64,000 nt of DNA, from assembly GCA_902522955.1 (NCBI GenBank), contig CABYXR010000001.1, forward strand, positions 1 through 64,000. Direction: 5' to 3'. This document shows positions 37,536 to 47,588 of this stretch, in pieces. The translations under genes were made by a program, and so were the position numbers. The notes beneath the pieces are model-generated. The model had not been told where the DNA came from. It did not search any database and saw only the letters and a program-made list of their open reading frames with translations. Source of the stretch: an uncultured Pelagibacteraceae bacterium. Lineage in GTDB: Bacteria > Pseudomonadota > Alphaproteobacteria > Pelagibacterales > Pelagibacteraceae. Every line of letters starts with the position of its first letter. Within the stretch, counting starts at the first letter, position 1.

Positions 37536-38270
37536 ATGAGGTCTAACAAACTTATAATTCTATTTTTTTCTACGATACTTTTGCTTTCTTCTGAAATAAA
37601 AGCTGTTGAGGAATGTTTTGAAGGGACAAGCAGAGCAATATTTAAATTTAATATGGGTTTCGATAATGCAATACTTGAGCCAATAGCTAAAGGTTATAAC
37701 AAACTTCCAGAGCCCATTAAAAACGGCACAAGTAATTTTACTTCAAATATTGCAACTTTGTTATCTATTCCAAATCATTTGCTCCAAGGAAATTTTAAGG
37801 GAGCAGGTGATGCTTCGGCAAGTTTTTTAATAAACACTACCGTTGGTATTATAGGATTGGCGAATCCAGCCGAAAAATTAGGTTTAAAAGCTCAACAAGA
37901 GGATGTTGGTCAAACATTGGGGGCTTATGGTTTTCAAGAAGGTTGTTATTTCGTATTACCAATATTAGGGCCTACTACAGCAAGAGATACAATAGGTATG
38001 TTAGCTGACTCTTTCATTGATCCTTTTGCTCACATTACATGGAGAGAGAAGGAATTATTAGGAACTTCTGGAAATCAATTTGATTACATAGCTGTAAAAG
38101 GTACAACAGCAGTAGATTTCCGAGCAGATAATGTTACAAATTTTGATAGTTTGGAAAAAAATTCATTAGATTTATATGCATCTTTTAAGAGCTTGTATTT
38201 ACAAAATAGAGAAAATAAAATTAAAAATTCAAGCGAAGTTGAAAGTGAGTGGGGAAATTTAGATAATTAA
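37536..38270 (+). CDS. mlaA: Outer-membrane lipid-asymmetry protein MlaA (VacJ)
   Basis: MlaA removes misplaced phospholipids from the outer leaflet of the outer membrane and passes them to MlaC. An N-terminal signal peptide (residues ~1-23, ending SSEIKA) precedes the VacJ domain: FKFNMGFDNAILEPIAKGYNKLP, NLLSIPNHLLQG, VGQTLGAYGFQEGCYFVLPILGPTTARD (~127-154). No convincing lipobox is seen before Cys27, so it may be anchored differently from the E. coli lipoprotein. 244 residues. It is followed 11 bp later by mlaC. Confidence 0.94.
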   Translation: MRSNKLIILFFSTILLLSSEIKAVEECFEGTSRAIFKFNMGFDNAILEPIAKGYNKLPEPIKNGTSNFTSNIATLLSIPNHLLQGNFKGAGDASASFLINTTVGIIGLANPAEKLGLKAQQEDVGQTLGAYGFQEGCYFVLPILGPTTARDTIGMLADSFIDPFAHITWREKELLGTSGNQFDYIAVKGTTAVDFRADNVTNFDSLEKNSLDLYASFKSLYLQNRENKIKNSSEVESEWGNLDN

Positions 38271-38281
38271 GATTAATTAAA

Positions 38282-38881
38282 ATGAAAAAATTTAGTCTTA
38301 TATCTATTTTTTTAATATTCTTTTTTAAATCGTTATCAGCATCTACTTACAGCTCTGATCCACAGATGTTTATCACTGAACTCGTCAATGATGCAATTAG
38401 TAAGCTTTCTGACAAAAATATTGGTAAAGAAGAAAAAGAAACATTTATAGAAAAAATAGCTCTAGAGAACGTCGATATAAATGCTTTAGGACTTTATACT
38501 CTAGGAGAACTTAGAAAATCGACAGATGAGAGTTTATTATTAGATTATCAAGATTCTTTTAAAAAATATTTTTTAAAAAGCTTGACCTCAAGATTGAGTG
38601 ATTACTCTGATAACAAATTTGAAGTAATTAGTGCAGATAAAAAAAGTGTAAACTATACAATTGTAAATTCAAAAATACTTGAGAATGATAATCAGCCTGA
38701 AATCAAAATTGACTGGAGAGTTTATACAAAAAATCCCGATAAACCTTTAATAAGAGATTTAATTGTTGAAGGTCTAAGTCTTGCCAGAACTCAAAAGGAG
38801 GAATTCAGCTCAATCTTAAGTTCAAACAACAATGATATCATCGCTTTGATTAGTCAACTTGAAGAGTTTGTAAAGAACTAG
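38282..38881 (+). CDS. mlaC: Periplasmic phospholipid shuttle MlaC
   Basis: A 199-residue secreted protein of the Tol-Tol-Ttg2D/MlaC family. Signal peptide about residues 1-20 (FSLISIFLIFFFKSLSAS). The mature part has the MlaC pattern of helices (FITELVNDAISKLSDKN) then LGLYTLGELRKS, FKKYFLKSLTSRLSDYSDNKFEV, and IDWRVY...IRDLIVEGLSLARTQKEEF. It carries lipids between MlaA and the inner-membrane MlaFEDB transporter, which is not in this window. Confidence 0.92.
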   Translation: MKKFSLISIFLIFFFKSLSASTYSSDPQMFITELVNDAISKLSDKNIGKEEKETFIEKIALENVDINALGLYTLGELRKSTDESLLLDYQDSFKKYFLKSLTSRLSDYSDNKFEVISADKKSVNYTIVNSKILENDNQPEIKIDWRVYTKNPDKPLIRDLIVEGLSLARTQKEEFSSILSSNNNDIIALISQLEEFVKN

Positions 38882-38882
38882 C

Positions 38883-40925
38883 CTAAACACTATCTTCAAT
38901 TATTTTAACAGTTCTTTTTCTTAATTTCGATTTTTCGTTTATAATTTTTTTAATTTCGTTTGAAATTCTTGTAATTTCTTTCTTGTTTCTGACAATTGGT
39001 AAAACAACCTCTTTAATCCTATTACCAATAGTTGAGATTGTTGCTTGAACAAATGTTTTGGATAAAATTTGTTTTCTTACTATTTTGCTATTTAAAAGAT
39101 AAAAAAAATAAAAAGGGTTCAATTTTTTATAGTCTTCTATTCTTAATTTTTTAACATGGCTTTGAATTACAATTTTAATATCTTGTTCAGTGACCATTGC
39201 TGATCTGCCTATGAGAAAAGTTCCATCATTAACAAATAAAATATCATTTAACTTTATATTTTGAGAAACCTTAAATTGATTATATACCTCTTCAGATATA
39301 GCCTTTATAGGATCAAACTTAATCTCCCAATTAACTAGGTCACTAGTTCTTACGAAAGGTATGTTCCCGGTTCCATAATTTTGTGATCCAATTTCATTAC
39401 CTCTTGTAATTGATATGATTTTTCGTTTTAATAATTCTTCAACTGAAATTAAATCAAATTTCTTAGTATTTTTTAATTTTTTGAGCTCATATTCGATCTC
39501 GGGATTATAGTACTCTGGTATAAAAATGTCGTTTTTAATCTGTTTTTTACTAATTTTAAAACCTAAATGATCATGAGATTTAGAAATACTTTTATTTGTT
39601 AAATGATCTTTAAACCTTGTAGTGATCAGTGGAATATCATCTTCGATAATTTTATTACCTTTTTTATCTTTTATGGGTTCTCCGATCTTGTTCATTTTAT
39701 ATAAAGGTTTTCCATTTTTATTATGACCTATTTTTTCAGCTATACTCATAAATATAGAATTTTTTTGTATTTTATTTTTTTCTACAAATAGAACACTGGT
39801 TTTTGTATGTGTACTTGGTTGAAATGTTTCTTGAGCAAGGCTTACAACTCCAATTATAGAACATTGAGATTTTATATATTCCCAAATATATTTATCTGAA
39901 GGATTACCAAATACTCCATCTGGCAAAACTATTGCCATTCTGCCTTTGTCTTTCAATAATTGAATACATCTTTCTATAAATAAAACTTGTGGGGATTGTT
40001 TGTCTCTAATTTTTTTTGTATTTATCCATTTGTCTGACTCATTTTTCCAAAATTGACCTAATTTATATTGTTTCAATAAGTGTTCACCAACAACTGGAAT
40101 TTTTGCACCGAAAGGTGGATTTGTTAAAACAATGTCATAACTATTTGGAGAAATAATTTTTTGAGTTTCCTTTTTCCATTTAATTGGGGTTTCTAAACTA
40201 TTTTCACAAAATATGTCGTACTGTTTATTACCAATTAAAGATAAATATGTTTTTGCAATTTTCGATAAAAAATCATCTTTATCTAATCCGTTAATTGAAA
40301 AATTTTTAGATCTCTTTTTAATTAAATATTTTAAAGTATAAGCGAGAAACCCACCACTACCACAAGCAGGATCTATTATTTTATCATTTGAAGATGGTTT
40401 CAAAACCTCAATCATCATTTGAACTACATTTCTTGGCGTAAAAAATTGACCCTCTCCTCCTCTAAAAGCTCTTCCAATTAATTCCTCAAACGCATCGGCT
40501 ATTACATCTCTATCTGCATCTAGAATTGAGTATTTTTCAAGTTTTGAAACCACATATGATAAATTTTTACCTTCAACTTCAATTTTTTCATTTTTTTCAA
40601 AAATTTCTGAATAAGTTTTTTTAACATTATCAAATAATAAGCTAAATCTAGCATTAAACTTTTTAAGGTCTTCATCAAGTCTGTTAGAAAATTCTAAAAT
40701 ATCTTTATTATTTTGTTCATCGTAAATTTTACAAAACAAAAGGCGCATGATGTTTTGAGCAATTTTTTCGTCTCTTGTAATTCCTGTTACATTTCCAGCA
40801 AAATAATCTCTAATGTCTCTAAAAATTTCTTTTAGATTATTAATAGGTTTAAGCTCTTTTCGTCTAATAACTTTTTTGGGTTTTAAAGATTGATATTCAA
40901 ATAAGTTAAAATTTTTTTGATTCAT
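38883..40925 (-). CDS. hsdM: N6-adenine DNA methyltransferase fused to a type I specificity domain
   Basis: 680 residues. The N-terminal ~150 residues resemble the HsdM helical domain. SAM motif I DPACGSGGFLA lies at about 185-195, and the catalytic motif IV NPPF at about 266-270 marks an N6-adenine methylase. After residue ~463 the protein continues for about 215 residues as an HsdS-like target-recognition domain (LLKRKIISITRGNEIGSQNYGTGNIPFVRTSDLVNW, then an ISTIGNRIKEVVLP segment and a coiled-coil end). So M and S are in one chain with a single recognition domain. No HsdR helicase is nearby; the next gene is an HNH nuclease. It converges on mlaC with 1 bp between stops. Confidence 0.88.
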   Translation of the reverse strand: MNQKNFNLFEYQSLKPKKVIRRKELKPINNLKEIFRDIRDYFAGNVTGITRDEKIAQNIMRLLFCKIYDEQNNKDILEFSNRLDEDLKKFNARFSLLFDNVKKTYSEIFEKNEKIEVEGKNLSYVVSKLEKYSILDADRDVIADAFEELIGRAFRGGEGQFFTPRNVVQMMIEVLKPSSNDKIIDPACGSGGFLAYTLKYLIKKRSKNFSINGLDKDDFLSKIAKTYLSLIGNKQYDIFCENSLETPIKWKKETQKIISPNSYDIVLTNPPFGAKIPVVGEHLLKQYKLGQFWKNESDKWINTKKIRDKQSPQVLFIERCIQLLKDKGRMAIVLPDGVFGNPSDKYIWEYIKSQCSIIGVVSLAQETFQPSTHTKTSVLFVEKNKIQKNSIFMSIAEKIGHNKNGKPLYKMNKIGEPIKDKKGNKIIEDDIPLITTRFKDHLTNKSISKSHDHLGFKISKKQIKNDIFIPEYYNPEIEYELKKLKNTKKFDLISVEELLKRKIISITRGNEIGSQNYGTGNIPFVRTSDLVNWEIKFDPIKAISEEVYNQFKVSQNIKLNDILFVNDGTFLIGRSAMVTEQDIKIVIQSHVKKLRIEDYKKLNPFYFFYLLNSKIVRKQILSKTFVQATISTIGNRIKEVVLPIVRNKKEITRISNEIKKIINEKSKLRKRTVKIIEDSV

Positions 40926-40953
40926 TTTGTTTATTTTATCATAGAGATGCTAT

Positions 40954-41961
40954 TCACCAATTCTTTTTTCTATGATTTTCAACTATATCTTTCATTAGTT
41001 TAATTGTGTCTTCCACATCATGATCTGACATCATTATATTGCACTTTCTATGTCCGTATCTTACATTTTTAGCATTATGTCTAAATTCACTTTCTCTAAG
41101 AGGTTTTAAATGCATAATTTGTATTGCATGATCTTCTCCCTCCTTTCTTTTTTTTGTCTGCCATTCTGGTGAATAAACACTGCCTCTTTTTTCGGATCTA
41201 TAACTTTCTAATTGATCTGATAATTTATTTTTACATAAATTACAGTTATTTAATGAATTTATATCGTTAATTTTTGGAAAGTTTTTTGATGGCAATTTTG
41301 TCTCGTCAATATTGTGAGATTTTAAAATATCTACAATTTTATTATATAAAACTTTAAAGTCTGCATCAAAAAGAGATGTAGCAATAGATATGCCCAAAAC
41401 ACTATAAACTTCGGTCGCGTCGTGCCAATCGCAAGCCTCTAAGATTGGTATCGCACACCTATGATCATTCCATTTAACTTTGCTCCAACCTTTTACTTTT
41501 TCTCCATCAATTTTTTTATCTATAAACATGTCGATATGTGGCTTCCAATGCTCATGGGAACAGTAGAATCTTTCTGGAAGATTCATTATTAAGTTTTGAT
41601 TTAATTTTTTTTCTTCTTCTTTATCTTGATAAAAAAATTCAAATTGATTGTTATTATACTCTATTCTATTAATTGGCTTTAAATTAAGTCTTTTTTTGTC
41701 GGCTAGCACTAGAGGATGCCACCTCAAGTTTCTATTTGAAATTGGCGATTTATTTTCTCTTCCTCTTGTACACAGTGCATCCCTTTGTAATTTTCCTCCT
41801 GCTCTACCTGTTCCTGCATGTCTGCTTTTCTTTAATTTAGAATATTCGTTGTGAAAAATTTTTCTTCCTGTTTCATTAGCTATGGATTTTTCAAGTTCAG
41901 TGGATATTTTAGATATCAAGTTAAAAACTTTCTCATCTAAACTACTAAAATTTTCACTCAT
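40954..41961 (-). CDS. HNH endonuclease, likely restriction partner
   Basis: 335 residues. The C-terminal third forms an HNH/zinc module: CNLCKNKL (CxxC, ~239-242), then QIMHLKPLRES (first His, ~284), HNAKNVRYGHRKCN (conserved Asn and His, ~292-305) and a following MMSDHD. The N-terminal two thirds have no motif I know; they include a Trp-rich section (KPHIDMFIDKK, GWSKVKWNDHRC). The gene lies 28 bp upstream of the methylase in the same direction, suggesting a two-gene restriction-modification unit. Its ATG is only 7 nt after the encoded CCA of a tRNA, leaving no room for a normal ribosome-binding site. Confidence 0.75.
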   Translation of the reverse strand: MSENFSSLDEKVFNLISKISTELEKSIANETGRKIFHNEYSKLKKSRHAGTGRAGGKLQRDALCTRGRENKSPISNRNLRWHPLVLADKKRLNLKPINRIEYNNNQFEFFYQDKEEEKKLNQNLIMNLPERFYCSHEHWKPHIDMFIDKKIDGEKVKGWSKVKWNDHRCAIPILEACDWHDATEVYSVLGISIATSLFDADFKVLYNKIVDILKSHNIDETKLPSKNFPKINDINSLNNCNLCKNKLSDQLESYRSEKRGSVYSPEWQTKKRKEGEDHAIQIMHLKPLRESEFRHNAKNVRYGHRKCNIMMSDHDVEDTIKLMKDIVENHRKKNW

Positions 41962-41968
41962 AACAAAA

Positions 41969-42045
41969 TGGTGGGCCCGCCAGGACTCGAACCTGGGACC
42001 AATACATTATGAGTGTACTGCTCTAACCAACTGAGCTACAGGCCC
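41969..42045 (-). tRNA. tRNA with CAT anticodon, probably elongator tRNA-Met
   Basis: Read on the minus strand: acceptor GGGCCTG/CGGGCCC, D arm GCTC...GAGC, anticodon stem GTACA/TGTAT with loop CTCATAA (anticodon CAT), and T arm CCAGG-TTCGAGT-CCTGG. CCA is encoded. The CTCATAA loop fits elongator tRNA-Met. A tRNA-Ile whose C34 becomes lysidine cannot be excluded from sequence alone. It lies between rpoD and the HNH gene. Confidence 0.93.
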
Positions 42046-42073
42046 AAAATTAGCTCCCTTATATCACAAATAA

Positions 42074-43945
42074 CTATTTTTCTAGGAAACTTTTTAGTTG
42101 TTTTGATCTGCTTGGATGCTTTAGTTTTCTTAAAGCTTTCGCCTCAATTTGTCTTATTCTCTCTCTAGTTACTGAAAATTGAAGTCCCACTTCCTCTAAA
42201 GTATGATCGGTATTCATCCCGATTCCAAATCTCATTCTTAGTACTCTTTCTTCTCTTGGAGTAAGAGATGCTAAAATTTTTGTTGTGGACTCACTTAGAT
42301 TTGATTGAATTGCTGTATCAAGTGGTTGTAAGGCATTTTTGTCTTCAATAAAATCTCCTAGGCTACTATCTTCTTCATCGCCTACAGGAGTTTCAAGGGA
42401 GACTGGCTCTTTTGCAATTTTTAAAACTTTTCTAACTTTTTCTAAAGGCATAGCTAATTTTTTAGCTAATTCTTCTGGCGTAGGCTCTCGACCAAATTCA
42501 CTCATAATTTGTCTTTGAGTCCTTACGATCTTATTTATAGTTTCTATCATGTGAACAGGTATTCTTATTGTTCTAGCTTGGTCAGCTATTGATCTAGTAA
42601 TGGCTTGACGAATCCACCACGTAGCATATGTTGAAAACTTGTAACCTCTACGGTATTCAAATTTATCAACTGCTTTCATTAAACCGATATTACCTTCCTG
42701 AATAAGATCTAAAAATTGAAGACCTCTATTGGTATATTTTTTTGCAATTGAAATTACTAATCTTAAATTAGCTTCTACCATCTCTTTCTTAGCAATTCTT
42801 GACTCTCTTTCCCCTTTTTGAATTCTGTTAACTAGCTTTTTAAATTCACCAACTGATAACCCAATTTTTTTACTAAACTCAACGAGCCTTTCTCTTATTT
42901 CAGAAAAATCCTTTTTAAATTTTTTAAAAAAGGCTTTCCAAGTTGGATTCTCCTTTAAGAAATTTTCAAATTTGGGATTTATTTCATTGCCTATATAATA
43001 TTTTAAAAATTCCTCTCTTGAAATTTTATTGTCCATAGCTAACCTTAAAAGCACACCTTCCAAAGCAACTATCTTTTTATTTTCCTTATAATGAGATTGG
43101 ACCAATTCCTCTACTATATGCGGTGCTAGCTGAAGGTTTTTAAAATTATCTACTAAAACAACTTGAATCTTCTTAAAATTTTTATTCTTTGAAACAGATA
43201 ATTCTTTAGAAGCCAATAAGCAATCTAATTTTTCTTTTTGATATTTTTGAAGTTTATAATAGTTTTTATTTAATGAGTCTAAAATATTTATAATTTTAGG
43301 TTTAATTTCCTCTTCCATTTTCGCTAAGGACACATTAAATTCATCATCTTCCGATGATGTTTCTTCATCTTTTTTTTCTAAATTTTCATTGGACTTGTTT
43401 TCTTTTACATTCTTTTCTTTAGTTTTTTTGTTAATCTTAAGTTCATCATCGTCTTCTAATGCTTCAAAGTCTTCATATGTAGAGTCTATATCAATAATAT
43501 CTCTTACTAGAAGTTGCTGGTTTTCAATTTGCTCTTTCCACTCAAATATTTTTTTTCCAACTAAAGGACTTTGAGTTAAAGCATTAATCATTACATCTTT
43601 ACCGGCCTCAATCCTTTTTGCTATAGCTATCTCTCCTTCTCTAGAAAGAAGTTCGACCCCACCCATTTCCCTAAGATACATTCGAATTGGATCATCACTT
43701 TTATCTGAGGATTTTTCTTCAGTTGCGCTAGTAGATTCTTTCTTTTTATTAGATTGATACTGAGATTTTTTTTCTACTAATGTAATTTTTTCGTCAACTA
43801 AAATTAATAATGCTCTGTCAATATTTTCTACAGTGCTATTCCTTTTACCTAAAGATTTACCTAGCTCTTCGTAAGTTATAAAACCTCTGTGCTTACCTTT
43901 GTCTAAGAGTCTTTCAAACGATTTTGTAATTAGTTTTTCAGCCAT
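42074..43945 (-). CDS. rpoD: Primary sigma factor RpoD (sigma-70)
   Basis: The housekeeping sigma factor, 623 residues. Region 1.1 at the N-terminus ([16 protein letters not shown]), region 1.2 with [23 protein letters not shown] (~83-105), an acidic spacer, then the highly conserved region 2 ([62 protein letters not shown], split here by description only), region 3, and region 4 with [26 protein letters not shown]. It lies in the macromolecular-synthesis order with dnaG and yqeY upstream. Confidence 0.97.
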   Translation of the reverse strand: MAEKLITKSFERLLDKGKHRGFITYEELGKSLGKRNSTVENIDRALLILVDEKITLVEKKSQYQSNKKKESTSATEEKSSDKSDDPIRMYLREMGGVELLSREGEIAIAKRIEAGKDVMINALTQSPLVGKKIFEWKEQIENQQLLVRDIIDIDSTYEDFEALEDDDELKINKKTKEKNVKENKSNENLEKKDEETSSEDDEFNVSLAKMEEEIKPKIINILDSLNKNYYKLQKYQKEKLDCLLASKELSVSKNKNFKKIQVVLVDNFKNLQLAPHIVEELVQSHYKENKKIVALEGVLLRLAMDNKISREEFLKYYIGNEINPKFENFLKENPTWKAFFKKFKKDFSEIRERLVEFSKKIGLSVGEFKKLVNRIQKGERESRIAKKEMVEANLRLVISIAKKYTNRGLQFLDLIQEGNIGLMKAVDKFEYRRGYKFSTYATWWIRQAITRSIADQARTIRIPVHMIETINKIVRTQRQIMSEFGREPTPEELAKKLAMPLEKVRKVLKIAKEPVSLETPVGDEEDSSLGDFIEDKNALQPLDTAIQSNLSESTTKILASLTPREERVLRMRFGIGMNTDHTLEEVGLQFSVTRERIRQIEAKALRKLKHPSRSKQLKSFLEK

Positions 43946-44008
43946 TTAATTATTCTTTTCGAATGGTATTTTATATATAGTGACTAAGTGTAAAAAATCT
44001 ATCTTTTT

Positions 44009-45799
44009 TTACTCCCTATTTATTTGACTTTTAAGCTTAATTAGCTCTGAAAATGAGTTTTCATCTAAATTATTTACTAAATCTTTTTCTAAAGATTCAA
44101 TTTTTTTTTGATTTTTTAATTCTCGGAATTCAATCAAAAGTTCACTGAGCAATTCTGCTATCGACTCATTGTTTTTATTTACTAAAATTATCTGTATACT
44201 TGAATTTTCTTGTATTTCCGTGATCAATTCCTCATGCTCACTTAAAATTTTTGATTTAAGCAATTCTGTATCTTCCTCTGCATGAAAACTTTTAATAATA
44301 TCATTTTTCAAACTTTCGTTGACTTTAGACTCAAACTCTACTTTGGATAAGTCTGAAGCTTTTTCATGAGCTACATCAAAATGATTAAACATTATAAATA
44401 AAATCGCAAATTCTTTTAATTGAATTTTTGAAAGGTGATTTCTTTTTTTATACAAAGATTTCGTCTCATTTAGCAAATGATAATCTTTACTTTTTTTAAA
44501 ATTTTTAAAATCAGTAAAAGACCTTTTTGAGTTCTGTATGGGAGTTAAATTTTTAATTTTGCTTAGAAAATCCTCTAAAACATACTTTTTCAGTGTTTCA
44601 TCTTTTATTGAATAACAGATTCTTTTTATTTCTTTTTCAAATTTTGAAATTTCAAATGGATTTTTCTTGTCTATTTTATCAATGTAATTATTCCAAATAA
44701 AAGATTGAATTATATTTTTTTCTTTTAAAAGTTCTAAAAATTTTTCTTTACTATTCTTTTTTATATAATCATCAGGATCTAATCCTTCAGGCATTATTGA
44801 AAAATAAATCTTATTACTTTCATTTATAAAAGGTAAAAGTTTTTCTGCTATTCTTAAAGCTGCGTTTTGACCACTTTGATCTCCATCGAGACATATAATT
44901 GGATTTGAAAAAAATTTCCATATCAAGTTTATTTGTCTTTCAGTTAAAGCTGTTCCAGAATTTGAAATCACATTTTTAATTCCTGATGAATAAACACTTA
45001 CAACGTCCATATATCCTTCGACAATTATCACTTGATTTGTTTCAGCTCTACATTGTTTTGCTTTATCTAGATTAAAAATCATATTTCCTTTTTTGTAAAA
45101 TTCCGTTTCAGGGCTATTGATATATTTTGCTAATTTACTTTCTTTTATTATTCTGCCTCCGAAAGCAATAGTATCTCCAGTTATATTGTTTACGGGAAAA
45201 ATTATTCTTGAGTTAAATCTATCAATATATTTTCCACTTTTATCGTGCTTATAATATAGACCTGTTAAATTAATATCCTCTTCAGAAAATTTTTTTGATA
45301 ATTCTTCATAAAAATTATTTTTCCATGGGACATAACCCAATTTAAATTCTTCAATCGCATTTTTTGTTAAACCTCTGGTATTTAAATAATTTAAAGCTTC
45401 TTTGTTGTCTAAACTAAACAATTCTTTTAAAAAAAACTCAGAATACTCTTTGTATATTTTTTTATAAGTTTGAAACCTTAATTCTTTTTTTTTGTCAAAA
45501 TTTGAAAATCTATAAGGTTGCATTCCTGCTTCAGAGGCTAGAATTTTAACAGCTTCACCAAAACCAATGGATTTAGTTTTCATTAAAAAATCAAAAATAT
45601 TTCCATGTTCACCACTGCTAAAACAATGATAAAATTCTTTTTCGTCATTTACGGTAAAAGATGGGCTTTTTTCATTCTTAAATGGCGATAGCCCTATAAA
45701 TTCTTTTCCTCTTTTTTTAAGTTGTACAGATTTACTGACTACTTGAGACACTTTTAGTCTTAATTTTATTTCATCAAGATATTCCTTTGGATATTTCAT
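44009..45799 (-). CDS. dnaG: DNA primase DnaG
   Basis: Synthesises replication primers. 596 residues: N-terminal zinc-ribbon region, TOPRIM core with VIVEGYMDVVSVYSSGI (~258-274) and CLDGDQSGQNAA (~302-313), and a C-terminal helicase-binding domain. In the N-terminal module three of the four usual metal ligands are replaced (LSPFK instead of CPFH, and CFSSG instead of CFGCG), a substitution also known from other alphaproteobacterial primases. It sits between yqeY and rpoD, one bp from yqeY. Confidence 0.96.
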   Translation of the reverse strand: MKYPKEYLDEIKLRLKVSQVVSKSVQLKKRGKEFIGLSPFKNEKSPSFTVNDEKEFYHCFSSGEHGNIFDFLMKTKSIGFGEAVKILASEAGMQPYRFSNFDKKKELRFQTYKKIYKEYSEFFLKELFSLDNKEALNYLNTRGLTKNAIEEFKLGYVPWKNNFYEELSKKFSEEDINLTGLYYKHDKSGKYIDRFNSRIIFPVNNITGDTIAFGGRIIKESKLAKYINSPETEFYKKGNMIFNLDKAKQCRAETNQVIIVEGYMDVVSVYSSGIKNVISNSGTALTERQINLIWKFFSNPIICLDGDQSGQNAALRIAEKLLPFINESNKIYFSIMPEGLDPDDYIKKNSKEKFLELLKEKNIIQSFIWNNYIDKIDKKNPFEISKFEKEIKRICYSIKDETLKKYVLEDFLSKIKNLTPIQNSKRSFTDFKNFKKSKDYHLLNETKSLYKKRNHLSKIQLKEFAILFIMFNHFDVAHEKASDLSKVEFESKVNESLKNDIIKSFHAEEDTELLKSKILSEHEELITEIQENSSIQIILVNKNNESIAELLSELLIEFRELKNQKKIESLEKDLVNNLDENSFSELIKLKSQINRE

Positions 45800-46255
45800 C
45801 TAATTTAAAAGTCCTTTAATTATTCCACTGACCTTTGAAAAGTCTAATTTGTCAGCATGCTTAGACTTAAGTTCCCCCATAACTTTTCCCATGTCTTTCA
45901 TTGAGGATGCTCCTGTAGATTTAATTGCTTCTTCGCAAATTTTTTTTGTCTCCTCGTCACTTAATTGTTTGGGTAAAAAAGTACTGATAACATTTATCTC
46001 TTTTTTTTCGTTATCCAAAAGTTCTGATCGTCCAGCTTTTTTATACACTTCACAAGACTCATTTCTTTGTTTTATCATCTTTTTCAAAATATTTGTTATA
46101 TCAGGATCTTTAATCTCTTTCTGACCTTTAGAGCGACCAGCAATTTCAGCATCTTTTATTGCTGAGACTATTAGTCTTAACGTTGGATAAGTATTTTTAT
46201 CTTTTGCCTTTAGGGCTTCGTTTAGCTTATCTTCTATTTGTTTTTTCAGAGGCAT
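45800..46255 (-). CDS. yqeY: GatB/YqeY domain protein
   Basis: A 151-residue protein related to the tail domain of the GatB amidotransferase subunit. LRLIVSAIKDAEIAGR (~26-41), the Lys/Arg-rich helix with MIKQRNESCEVYKKAGR (~59-75) and KGLLN at the end are the family pattern. Possibly linked to tRNA-dependent amidation or tRNA binding; the precise role is unknown. It is the first gene of the yqeY-dnaG-rpoD group and diverges from carA. Confidence 0.92.
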   Translation of the reverse strand: MPLKKQIEDKLNEALKAKDKNTYPTLRLIVSAIKDAEIAGRSKGQKEIKDPDITNILKKMIKQRNESCEVYKKAGRSELLDNEKKEINVISTFLPKQLSDEETKKICEEAIKSTGASSMKDMGKVMGELKSKHADKLDFSKVSGIIKGLLN

Positions 46256-46379
46256 AATTTATTAATTTATTTTAATCACAATTCTTATCTAAAATAAAAA
46301 GAACTTTCTTGACGATTATATTTCTATTTCATATGTTTCGCAAAATCATGTTTATAAGTTTTTTACTTTAACTTATGAG

Positions 46380-47588
46380 TTGTATTTGAAGGAATTTACT
46401 CAAAATATAAACTCTTATAAAAATCTTCAAAAGATCGATTCCAACGCTATTTTAATTCTACAAAATGGTAAATTTTTTAAGGGCATAGGTTTAGGCTATC
46501 AAGGAACAGCTACGGGGGAAGTTTGTTTCAACACGTCTATTACAGGATACCAAGAGATTATTTCTGATCCTTCTTATGCTGAACAAATCATAAATTTCAC
46601 TTTCCCTCATGTTGGAAATGTTGGGTCAAATAAAGAAGACCATGAGTCAGATAAAATTTGGACAAAGGGTGTTATAATTAACACTGAAATTACAAGTCCA
46701 TCTAATTATAGATCTTTAAAACATTTAGATCATTGGCTTAAAAATAACAAAATAGTTGGTATCACGGGTATCGATACAAGAAATTTAACAAACATCATAA
46801 GGGATAAAGGGGCACCCAAAGGAACTATATCTTTTTTAAAAAATAATAAATTTAATTTAAAAAAACTTTTAAGGATTACTCAAAATTGGAGTGGTTTAAA
46901 AAATTTAGATTTGGCAGAGCAAGTTACAACTAAAAAAAATTATGTTTGGAAAAGTCTAAAAACTTGGAAAAAAGGTGAGGGTTTTTTAAAAAATAAAAAA
47001 AGATCTTTGCATGTAGTAGCTATTGATTATGGAATTAAAAAGAATATTTTGAGATATTTTTCTGATTTCAATTGCAAAGTTACAATTGTTTCATGCAAAA
47101 CAAACGTGAATGATATTTTAAAATTAAAACCTGACGGTATATTTTTATCAAATGGACCTGGTGATCCAGCGGCCACAGGAAAATACGCAATTCCAATAAT
47201 TAAAAAGTTAATAAAAAAAAATTTACCTATCTTCGGAATTTGTTTAGGCCATCAGCTTCTTGGTTTGGCTTTAGGGGCAAAAACAAAAAAAATGAATTTA
47301 GGTCATAGAGGTGCCAACCATCCTGTAAAGAATTTATTAAAAGGCAATGTTGAGATAACAAGTCAAAATCATGGATTTGAAATAGCAAAACATAGTTTAC
47401 CAAAAAATATTAAAATTACACATCAGTCACTTTTTGACAATAGTATTGAAGGAATAAAACTTAAGTCTAAACCCGTATTTTCTGTTCAGTATCATCCAGA
47501 GTCGAACCCAGGTCCACAAGATAGTGTTTATCTATTTAAAGAATTTATAAAGAGTATGAAAAAAAATGCCAAAAAGAAAAGATATTAA
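46380..47588 (+). CDS. carA: Carbamoyl-phosphate synthase small subunit
   Basis: The glutaminase subunit supplying ammonia to CarB for arginine and pyrimidine synthesis. The N-terminal domain begins at [17 protein letters not shown] (~24-40). The class I amidotransferase domain has FLSNGPGDP, the catalytic nucleophile in [10 protein letters not shown] (Cys ~280), and QYHPE with the catalytic His and Glu. No ATG is available in the frame before the conserved region; the likely starts are TTG at 46380 or 46386, giving about 20 extra residues compared with E. coli CarA. It ends 23 bp inside carB. Confidence 0.93.
   Translation: MYLKEFTQNINSYKNLQKIDSNAILILQNGKFFKGIGLGYQGTATGEVCFNTSITGYQEIISDPSYAEQIINFTFPHVGNVGSNKEDHESDKIWTKGVIINTEITSPSNYRSLKHLDHWLKNNKIVGITGIDTRNLTNIIRDKGAPKGTISFLKNNKFNLKKLLRITQNWSGLKNLDLAEQVTTKKNYVWKSLKTWKKGEGFLKNKKRSLHVVAIDYGIKKNILRYFSDFNCKVTIVSCKTNVNDILKLKPDGIFLSNGPGDPAATGKYAIPIIKKLIKKNLPIFGICLGHQLLGLALGAKTKKMNLGHRGANHPVKNLLKGNVEITSQNHGFEIAKHSLPKNIKITHQSLFDNSIEGIKLKSKPVFSVQYHPESNPGPQDSVYLFKEFIKSMKKNAKKKRY

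Noticed and set aside
38883..42045. Restriction-modification genes as an island integrated at the tRNA 3' end
   Set aside because: No duplicate of the tRNA 3' sequence is visible at the far side (near 38883) and no integrase is present; the position next to the tRNA is suggestive only.
44009..45799. Loss of the DnaG zinc finger as a novel feature
   Set aside because: The SPF...CFSSG form is, to my knowledge, common among alphaproteobacterial primases, so it is a lineage trait rather than a new observation.
46333..46371. 12-codon leader peptide (one Arg codon) before carA as an attenuator
   Set aside because: Only one arginine codon, no convincing terminator/antiterminator pair; probably chance in AT-rich DNA.
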